Positions 1 through 4,605 of a DNA stretch of 8,940 bases are shown here, one piece after another. This DNA comes from CAYVBE01 sp964448935 (GTDB taxonomy: Bacteria; Planctomycetota; Brocadiia; SM23-32). Each line of letters begins with the position of its first letter. The first letter of the stretch is position 1. The stretch spans positions 1-8,940 of the forward strand of contig CAYVBE010000175.1 of assembly GCA_964448935.1 (NCBI GenBank), written 5' to 3'. Under the pieces are notes generated by a model. It did not search any database, was not told the DNA's origin, and saw only the letters and a list, made by a program, of their open reading frames with translations. The position numbers and the translations under genes were made by a program.

Positions 1-34
1 CACAGGGTGTTGCTTGTGGCTGGCCGGTTTTTTT
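1..34 (+). terminator. possible 3' half of an intrinsic terminator cut by the window edge
   Basis: A run of seven T (28-34) follows the GC-rich stretch GGCTGGCCGG. CACA at 1-4 can pair with TGTG at 15-18, and the following GC-rich bases would need a complementary arm to the left of base 1. This is what the right half of a rho-independent terminator for an unseen upstream + strand gene would look like. The 5' arm is not in the window, so this remains a weak call. Confidence 0.25.
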
Positions 35-272
35 GCTGTAAGATGCGTTCCTTTAAACAGTTGCGTGCGGTCCCGTAAAACTCTCGTGAAATATCCGGGT
101 TATACTGCGTGGACGTCCGAAGGTCAGACTACAGGGCGGACGGCCGGCAGGCAAGTGCCTGCGGGAACGGGGTCTGGCCGATGCGCCTTGCAGGGAGGCC
201 TGGGGCCGGTAGAATCAACCGGAGGGCGACTGCGGACGCTCGAGTTACTACTCCGGACAGGCGAGGGCAGCG
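35..272 (+). other. non-coding leader upstream of the sulfatase
   Basis: I see no credible gene here; the short open frames run into the sulfatase out of frame and look like nothing known. The stretch holds a TATACT hexamer (101-106) that would pass as a -10 box, but the bases 17 upstream (AAACTC) are a poor -35, so any promoter is weak or activator-dependent. A perfect inverted repeat lies at 147-162 and is listed separately. An in-frame TAG at 210-212 closes the sulfatase frame upstream, and no alternative start codon lies between it and 273. A GAGG at 263-266, six bases before the ATG, is a good ribosome binding site for the sulfatase. Confidence 0.6.
147..162. repeat. perfect inverted repeat GCAGGCA-AG-TGCCTGC
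   Basis: Seven bases (147-153) are the exact reverse complement of 156-162, separated by AG. As RNA it would fold as a six-pair stem with an AAGU tetraloop, with possible further CC/GG pairing beyond one G-G mismatch. No T-run follows, so it is not a normal intrinsic terminator. It lies 111 bases upstream of the sulfatase start and about 40 bases after the TATACT hexamer. It could be an operator or a leader hairpin. No function can be assigned. Confidence 0.4.
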
Positions 273-1655
273 ATGGGCAGACCGAATTTTGTGTTCATAC
301 TGATTGACGACATGGGCTGGAGGGACCTGGGGTGCTACGGCAGCACGTTCTACGAGACGCCCAATCTGGACCGGCTGGCGGGGGAGGGCATGCTCTTTAC
401 CGATGGCTACGCCGCCTGCCCGGTCTGCTCGCCGACGCGGGCCAGCATCCTTACGGGGCGCTATCCCGCGCGGGTGGGGGTCACAAACTTTATCGGCGGG
501 GACGCGCGCGGGAAACTTGTGGACGTGCCCTATGTGCGGCACCTGCCGCTGGAGGAGAAGACCGTGGCGGCGACGCTCCGGGACGCCGGTTACGCCACCT
601 ACCACGTGGGCAAATGGCACCTCGGCGGCGAGGAGTACTGGCCGGAGAAGCACGGGTTCGACGAGAACGTGGCCGGCTGCCACTGGGGAATGCCCGGCAA
701 CGGCTACTTCAGTCCCTGGGGCAACCCGCGGCTGGAGGACGGGCCGGAGGGCGAATACCTGACCGACCGGCTGACCGACGAGGCCATCCGCCTGGTCCGC
801 TCCAGCGGCAGCCGGCCGTTCTTCCTCTACCTGGCCTACTACGCGGTCCACATCCCCATCCAGGCCAAACAGGAGTACATGCGACTCTTCGAGCGGAAGG
901 TCAAAGAGATGGGGCTGGACGGCGTGAAGACCTTTCAGGAGGGCGAGCGCATGCCCTGCGAGCACAAGAAAGACAAGCGCGTCGTCCGGAGGCTGATCCA
1001 GTCCGATCCCGAATACGCGGCCATGATTAAGAGCCTGGACGAGAACATCGGGCGGTTGCTGCAGACGCTGGATGAGCTGGGCAAGGCGGAGGACACGGTG
1101 GTCTTCTTTACGTCGGACAACGGCGGGCTGGCCACCGCCGAAGGATCGCCGACGTGCAACGCTCCGCTCTCCGAGGGCAAGGGCTGGATGTACGAGGGCG
1201 GCACGCGCGAGCCGCTGCTGGTCCGCTGGCCGGGGATGGTGCAGCCGGGCAGCGAGTGCGGCGAGCCGGTGACGAGCCCCGACTTTTACCCCACCATCCT
1301 GGAGGCGGCGGGTCTGCCGCCGCTGCCGGAACAGCACTGCGACGGGGTGAGCCTGCTGTCGGTGTTGAGGGGCGGGGACTGGCTGGACCGCGAGGGCATC
1401 TTCTGGCACTACCCTCACTACGGCAACCAGGGCGGCACGCCCGGAAGCTCGGTGCGGCTGGGCGACTACAAACTGATCGAGTTCTTTGAGGACGGCCGCT
1501 TGGAGCTTTACAACCTGCGGGAGGACATCGGAGAGACGCGGAATCTCGCGGGGAAGGAGCCGGAGGTGCGGGATCGGCTGCACGCGCTGCTGCTGGACTG
1601 GCGTGAGGAGATCGAGGCGAAGATGCCGGAGCCCAACCCTGACTACGAGGGTTGA
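273..1655 (+). CDS. sulfatase (arylsulfatase A-like, formylglycine-dependent)
   Basis: Predicted type I sulfatase of the alkaline phosphatase superfamily, hydrolysing sulfate esters, probably from a sulfated sugar or polysaccharide; the substrate cannot be told. The active-site signature CSPTR starts at Cys52, the residue that must be converted to formylglycine, and continues as ASILTGR. Other expected residues are visible: Asp12-Asp13 in the N-terminal LIDDMGW metal motif, Lys114 and His116 in GKWHLGG, His193 in VHIPIQ, and Asp282-Asn283 in SDNGG. The 460-residue length and the family-like C-terminal end (MPEPNPDYEG) indicate an intact gene. The ATG at 273 is the only start after the upstream stop, with GAGG six bases before it. 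This start gives no signal peptide or membrane segment, which is unusual because most bacterial sulfatases of this type are exported. No maturase (FGE or anaerobic sulfatase-maturating enzyme) is in the window. It is convergent to the block on the other strand and probably unrelated to it. Confidence 0.95.
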   Translation: MGRPNFVFILIDDMGWRDLGCYGSTFYETPNLDRLAGEGMLFTDGYAACPVCSPTRASILTGRYPARVGVTNFIGGDARGKLVDVPYVRHLPLEEKTVAATLRDAGYATYHVGKWHLGGEEYWPEKHGFDENVAGCHWGMPGNGYFSPWGNPRLEDGPEGEYLTDRLTDEAIRLVRSSGSRPFFLYLAYYAVHIPIQAKQEYMRLFERKVKEMGLDGVKTFQEGERMPCEHKKDKRVVRRLIQSDPEYAAMIKSLDENIGRLLQTLDELGKAEDTVVFFTSDNGGLATAEGSPTCNAPLSEGKGWMYEGGTREPLLVRWPGMVQPGSECGEPVTSPDFYPTILEAAGLPPLPEQHCDGVSLLSVLRGGDWLDREGIFWHYPHYGNQGGTPGSSVRLGDYKLIEFFEDGRLELYNLREDIGETRNLAGKEPEVRDRLHALLLDWREEIEAKMPEPNPDYEG

Positions 1656-1721
1656 CGGCCGGGCCGCCGCAGAGGCGCAGATGATGGCTTAACGAGGAGT
1701 CGGCGCATACGGACGGTATGG
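1656..1721. other. convergent intergenic gap with small hairpins
   Basis: Sixty-six bases separate two gene ends that face each other. They hold an inverted repeat CATAC-GGACG-GTATG (1706-1720, five-pair stem, five-base loop) just after the stop of the - strand gene, and a short GC-rich stem CGGC-CGG-GCCG right after the sulfatase stop. Neither is followed by a T-run on either strand, so a standard rho-independent terminator is not evident. They may slow polymerase or work with Rho. Confidence 0.35.
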
Positions 1722-2876
1722 TTACTGCATTTGGTTTTGCAGGTCTCGGAGTTGTTGCTGCAGTCGGCGGATGTGCTCCCGGAGCTGGCGGTTCTCCCGG
1801 CGTAGCTGCGCGGGGGTTTCTGGGGTGCGGCGGGTGGATGCTTTTGCCTCGCGTTCTGCAGCCCACATGAGCAGGGGGCGGGGCTCTATGTCCACGGAGA
1901 TCGTCCGGACGTTGCCGCTCCGCAGCAGGGAGACCTCCACATCCCTCCGGGGGCCGCCGGCAGCTACGGAACGGGCCAGGGCGTCCACGTCCCGCAGCGG
2001 CTCGGAGCCGATCTGAAGCAGCACGTCGCCCGGGCGGATGCCGGCCCTTTGGGCGGGAGAACCATCCATGACCGCGTTGACGGGGACACCTTCCTGATCG
2101 CCGGGCCGGCGCACCAGCATGACGCCCAGCCAGCCCAATTGCCGGGACTCGCCGCGCAGAAGCCGGTCCAGGATCGGTTGGAGTTGCGCTGTGGGCAGGG
2201 CGACGCAGGCGGAGTCACCTCCCATGCGCGCCGGGCCGGAGGAGCCCGTTCGCACTCCGAGCGTGATGCCGGCCAGGCGGCCGTCCATCGTCAGCAGGGG
2301 ACCGGCCGCTTCTCCGGTCGGAGGGGAAAGTGAAAGGACCGGCAGGTCGTACCATCCGATCCCCTGGAAGCGCACCGACCCCCGGGTAGAAATGACCATT
2401 CCCGGCAGCACACCTCCGTGGAGCCCGTCTCCATGGTGGCGCAACCCGGCCAGAACGACCAGCTCGCCCTTCTCGGGGGCCTCCTGAACCGGCTCGAAAG
2501 GCACGGTGTCCTCCAGTTCCGTCTTAAGCAGGGCCAGATTGGCGGGCTGGTCAACGGCCATCACGCGCGCCTGCGTGCGACGCCCGTCCGCACAGGCGAC
2601 CGAAATCCGGTCACATCCCGCTACGCCCAGAAGGCTCGTCAGCACATGCCCCTCTGTATCCACGAAGAACCCGCAGTTGCTGTAGGTCCCGGTGGCAGAG
2701 GCGCCGCACTGCCGTGCCGTCTCCAGGGAGAGGGCGCTTTCGACCCGCACGACGGAGGACGAAGCGCGCTCGAGCAGGCCGCGCAGGTCCGTCCGGGCGG
2801 CGAGCCCTTGGGCGGGGAGAAGCAGGGCGATGGCCGTCAGCAAAACGGCCGTCTCGAGTCGGGAAAGGGAGGGCAT
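1722..2876 (-). CDS. exported HtrA/DegS-like PDZ protein with a dead protease domain (pseudoprotease)
   Basis: A 384-residue protein of the HtrA (S1C) type. In order: signal peptide (about 1-27: Arg6, then a Leu/Ala-rich core and a GLAAR cleavage region), trypsin-like domain (about 40-215), one PDZ domain (about 247-335, including GWLGV and GIRPGDVLLQIG), and a C-terminal leucine zipper (about 355-384). HtrA landmarks align without gaps: GYxLTNNHV becomes GHVLTSLLGV, DLALLK becomes NLALLK, and GNSGGPLL becomes GEAAGPLL. The triad is therefore Leu83, Asn113 and Ala190 in place of His, Asp and Ser, and peptidase activity should be absent. Four cysteines (57, 68, 88, 95) sit in the first half and could form disulfides. 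A GTG at 2885 would add three residues and overlap the upstream anti-sigma gene; the ATG at 2876, two bases after that gene's TAG, gives a normal signal peptide and is preferred. Likely cotranscribed with the anti-sigma factor, suggesting a binding or sensing role in the periplasm. Confidence 0.88.
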   Translation of the reverse strand: MPSLSRLETAVLLTAIALLLPAQGLAARTDLRGLLERASSSVVRVESALSLETARQCGASATGTYSNCGFFVDTEGHVLTSLLGVAGCDRISVACADGRRTQARVMAVDQPANLALLKTELEDTVPFEPVQEAPEKGELVVLAGLRHHGDGLHGGVLPGMVISTRGSVRFQGIGWYDLPVLSLSPPTGEAAGPLLTMDGRLAGITLGVRTGSSGPARMGGDSACVALPTAQLQPILDRLLRGESRQLGWLGVMLVRRPGDQEGVPVNAVMDGSPAQRAGIRPGDVLLQIGSEPLRDVDALARSVAAGGPRRDVEVSLLRSGNVRTISVDIEPRPLLMWAAEREAKASTRRTPETPAQLRRENRQLREHIRRLQQQLRDLQNQMQ

Positions 2877-2878
2877 CT

Positions 2879-3472
2879 CTACCACCAGAGGGAGGACTGC
2901 TCGGAGTCGTAGAAGTCATTGTCCACCGGCACGTGGAAGCCCGGCGTGTTCGTTCGCACGGTGACCGCCGTGGGGTCCGCCTGCCTCTGAGCGCGGGGTG
3001 AACCCACACGAGCCGCCGCGAAGCTGACCGGCGTTTTCGTACCTGCCCGCCCGTTTCTAACGAAGACGACGGCCATCCGGGAGGTATCCCGGCTGTCCTG
3101 CGCGACGGAGTGATCGCCTCCGGGGCCGAACAGCCGCACCGCATCGCTCACAATGAACGGCAGGGCGGCAATGATTGCAGCCACGGCGGCTGCGGCAACC
3201 AGGCGTCGCCACGTGATGAGCCGGATGGGCCTGTGGCTCTTCCGGTATGCGGCCACGACGCGGCGTCGTCTCTCGGGGGTCAGGTAGGTTTGCTCGGGTG
3301 CCAGGGCCGGCAGCGCGTCCTTGAGCGCGCACGAGGCATTGCGCAGCCGATCGTACTCCCCGCTGCACTCCGGGCACTCCGACAGGTGTTCCCGCAGTGC
3401 CGGCCGGCGCTGTTCGGGCAATTCCCCCTCGACGGCATCCAGCAGAACGTCTCTGACCTCTTCGCATCTCAT
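2879..3472 (-). CDS. zinc-finger anti-sigma factor, single-pass membrane protein
   Basis: Predicted cytoplasmic-membrane anti-sigma factor for the ECF sigma factor encoded just upstream. Residues 1-50 form a zf-HC2/ZAS-type domain: Cys3, then His29-x3-Cys33-x2-Cys36 (HLSECPEC), the usual zinc-binding set. A basic stretch (68-90, including RRRR and ITWRR) precedes one hydrophobic segment (91-108), which by the positive-inside rule puts the N-terminus in the cytoplasm and residues 109-197 outside. That outer part matches no domain I recognise, is rich in polar and small residues, and ends in Ser-Leu-Trp-Trp. The ATG at 3472 has a strong GGAGGG ribosome site eight bases upstream. The gene follows the sigma factor by 68 bases and precedes the HtrA-like gene by two bases. 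Release of the sigma factor could occur by proteolysis or by a conformational change; the sequence does not decide. Confidence 0.9.
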   Translation of the reverse strand: MRCEEVRDVLLDAVEGELPEQRRPALREHLSECPECSGEYDRLRNASCALKDALPALAPEQTYLTPERRRRVVAAYRKSHRPIRLITWRRLVAAAAVAAIIAALPFIVSDAVRLFGPGGDHSVAQDSRDTSRMAVVFVRNGRAGTKTPVSFAAARVGSPRAQRQADPTAVTVRTNTPGFHVPVDNDFYDSEQSSLWW

Positions 3473-3480
3473 GATCTCTA

Positions 3481-3486
3481 CCCTCC
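3481..3486 (-). promoter_or_regulatory. strong ribosome binding site of the anti-sigma gene
   Basis: GGAGGG on the - strand ends eight bases before the ATG at 3472. It is the best Shine-Dalgarno match among the - strand genes, suggesting the anti-sigma factor is translated efficiently, possibly more than the GTG-started sigma factor. Confidence 0.7.
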
Positions 3487-3492
3487 GCTGCC

Positions 3493-3520
3493 TTAGTGCA
3501 ACGACGGCCCGCTAAGTTCA
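3493..3520 (-). promoter_or_regulatory. candidate ECF (sigma-E-like) promoter upstream of the anti-sigma gene
   Basis: On the - strand TGAACTT (3520-3514) and CACTAA (3498-3493) are separated by exactly 15 bases. The E. coli sigma-E consensus, from established knowledge, is GGAACTT, about 15-16 bases, GTCTAA; the match is 6 of 7 and 4 of 6. Transcription would begin about seven bases after the -10 element, at or just before the GGAGGG ribosome site, giving a very short leader. If real, the anti-sigma and pseudoprotease genes could be raised by an ECF sigma factor separately from the sigma gene itself. Confidence 0.4.
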
Positions 3521-3540
3521 ATACGGTCTTTCGAGTCGGG

Positions 3541-4068
3541 TCATTCCATGCCTCCCAGCTCTTCCGCGATTTTCTGCAGGGCGTAGTGGATGCGCGACTT
3601 CACGGTCCCCAGCGGGATGTCCAGCAGGTCGGCTATGTCCTGGTAGGGCATCTGCTCGACGTAGCGCAGCGTGATGACGGCGCGGTGGTCGGCGGTGAGC
3701 TGTTCGATGGCCTCACGGACCTGTTCGATGTTCTCCTGACGAACGGCGCGTCCGAGGGGGCCGGGCACGTCGGCCTCGAGCCGGGCGGCGCCGGTGCCGC
3801 GTTCCCCCGGGCCGCTCAGCTCCTGCAGGGAGAGGAAGGAGGACTTCTGGCGGCGCACCCACCTGCGGTATTTATTCAGCAGGATGCCGTAGAGCCAGGT
3901 GTACTCGGAAGACCTGCCCTCGAAGCGATCGTAGGCATCCATGGCGGCCAGAAAGGTATCCTGCACCAGGTCTTCCGCCGCATCTTCGTCGCCGCACATG
4001 AAGCGTGCGGCCCGAAAGAGGCGGTCGTAGTGCTGGTCAACCAGTCTTTGCAGGTCTTCCTCGGTCAC
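3541..4068 (-). CDS. ECF-type RNA polymerase sigma factor
   Basis: A 175-residue group 4 (extracytoplasmic function) sigma factor that directs RNA polymerase to its own regulon. Region 2 spans about residues 12-75, with the typical EDLVQDTF (32-39) and a TWLYGILLNKYRRWVRR stretch (57-73). A charged linker rich in Gly and Pro follows, then region 4 (about 115-170), whose helix-turn-helix reads PYQDIADLLDIPLGTVKSRI. Regions 1 and 3 are absent, as expected, and the length is normal. The start is a GTG at 4068, supported by GAGG seven bases upstream. It precedes its probable anti-sigma factor by 68 bases, the usual arrangement. There is no C-terminal extension. The regulon is unknown, but the downstream exported HtrA-like protein and membrane anti-sigma factor suggest an envelope signal. 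Confidence 0.96.
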   Translation of the reverse strand: MTEEDLQRLVDQHYDRLFRAARFMCGDEDAAEDLVQDTFLAAMDAYDRFEGRSSEYTWLYGILLNKYRRWVRRQKSSFLSLQELSGPGERGTGAARLEADVPGPLGRAVRQENIEQVREAIEQLTADHRAVITLRYVEQMPYQDIADLLDIPLGTVKSRIHYALQKIAEELGGME

Positions 4069-4075
4069 CGGTACA

Positions 4076-4079
4076 CCTC
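4076..4079 (-). promoter_or_regulatory. ribosome binding site supporting the GTG start of the sigma gene
   Basis: GAGG on the - strand lies seven bases before the GTG at 4068. No other start codon with a comparable site extends the frame upstream, so the GTG is taken as the true start. Confidence 0.65.
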
Positions 4080-4131
4080 GGGGTGTGCGGGGAGGGGATG
4101 CAGAGTGCTCACGGGTCGCCTGGTGGCGGGG

Positions 4132-4148
4132 GAACGTTCTGGGACGTT
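4132..4148. promoter_or_regulatory. possible operator or promoter element between YqeY and the sigma gene
   Basis: The 99-base gap 4069-4167 contains the 8-base palindrome GAACGTTC (4132-4139). A second ACGTT (4144-4148) repeats the ACGTT of the palindrome (4134-4138) at exactly 10 bases, one helical turn, about 65-80 bases upstream of the sigma start. This spacing suits a dimeric regulator. I found no convincing -35/-10 pair for the sigma gene here. The sequence is short, so chance is possible. Confidence 0.2.
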
Positions 4149-4167
4149 GTGTGTGAGGACGGGGCCG

Positions 4168-4605
4168 TCAGTCGCCGGCGGTCAGCTTTTCGCGGGCGAT
4201 CTCCTGAGCCAGCCGGCCGTCCACCCGGTCGCCGTGCTCGCCCATCACTGCTTTCATCACCTTGCCCAGATCGCGCGGTCCGTAATCGTGCTCGTCCACG
4301 AGCGCCTGAATGAGTTCTTCCAGCTCCCCCCTGCTCATGGGCGTGGGCAGGAACTCCTGGACCACCTCCAGGTCGCGGCGGGCCTTTTCGGCCTGTTCCG
4401 GCCGGTCCAGCTCTTCGTACTCCTCCGCGCTGTCCTGCAGAGTCCGGGCGTAGGATTTGATGACGTCAATTTCATCGAAATCCCGTCCGGAGGTCTCGGC
4501 GACCTGGAGTTCCGAGCGCAGCATCCTCAGCACGCGCAACCGCTCCTTCTGCCCGGCTTTTAGCGCGCGTCTCATCTCTTCGGACAGGCGCTCCCGGATG
4601 GTCAT
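4168..4605 (-). CDS. GatB/YqeY domain-containing protein
   Basis: A 145-residue protein that matches the YqeY family over its whole length: an N-terminal helical part beginning MTIRERLSEEMRRALKAG, the VLRMLRSEL segment, a KSYARTLQDSAEEYEELDRP region, EFLPTPMSRGELEELI, and the closing GPRDLGKVMKAVMGEHGDRVDGR motif. The family resembles the tail domain of GatB, the tRNA-dependent amidotransferase subunit, and is suspected to touch tRNA, but its role is not established. It is soluble and cytoplasmic. The ATG at 4605 overlaps the TGA of the upstream HEAT-repeat gene (ATGA, 4602-4605), and GGAG at 4617-4614 inside that gene is its ribosome site, eight bases away. The two are therefore probably translationally coupled. 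Confidence 0.92.
   Translation of the reverse strand: MTIRERLSEEMRRALKAGQKERLRVLRMLRSELQVAETSGRDFDEIDVIKSYARTLQDSAEEYEELDRPEQAEKARRDLEVVQEFLPTPMSRGELEELIQALVDEHDYGPRDLGKVMKAVMGEHGDRVDGRLAQEIAREKLTAGD

Noticed and set aside
14..307. Small + strand frames at the left end (97 and 64 codons)
   Set aside because: They overlap the sulfatase start out of frame, have no recognisable content, and the region carries leader-like features instead.
129..1583. Long open frame of 484 codons on the - strand opposite the sulfatase
   Set aside because: It is the antisense shadow of an unmistakable sulfatase in GC-rich DNA. Its product is an Arg/Pro/Leu/Val-rich string with no recognisable domain.
1656..1721. 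Bidirectional intrinsic terminator between the convergent genes
   Set aside because: The small stems present are not followed by a T-run in either direction.
2877..2885. GTG start for the HtrA-like gene, overlapping the anti-sigma stop
   Set aside because: It lacks a ribosome site at the right distance and only adds three residues before a standard signal peptide. The ATG at 2876 fits better, though the overlap version cannot be fully excluded.
4069..4131. A sigma-E-like promoter directly upstream of the sigma gene (AGAACGT as -35)
   Set aside because: The -35-like heptamer matches only 5 of 7 and no -10 box resembling GTCTAA lies 14-16 bases downstream.
3496..4563. Open frame of 355 codons on the + strand
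   Set aside because: It runs antisense across both the sigma factor and YqeY genes, which are clear families. No domain and no ribosome site support it.
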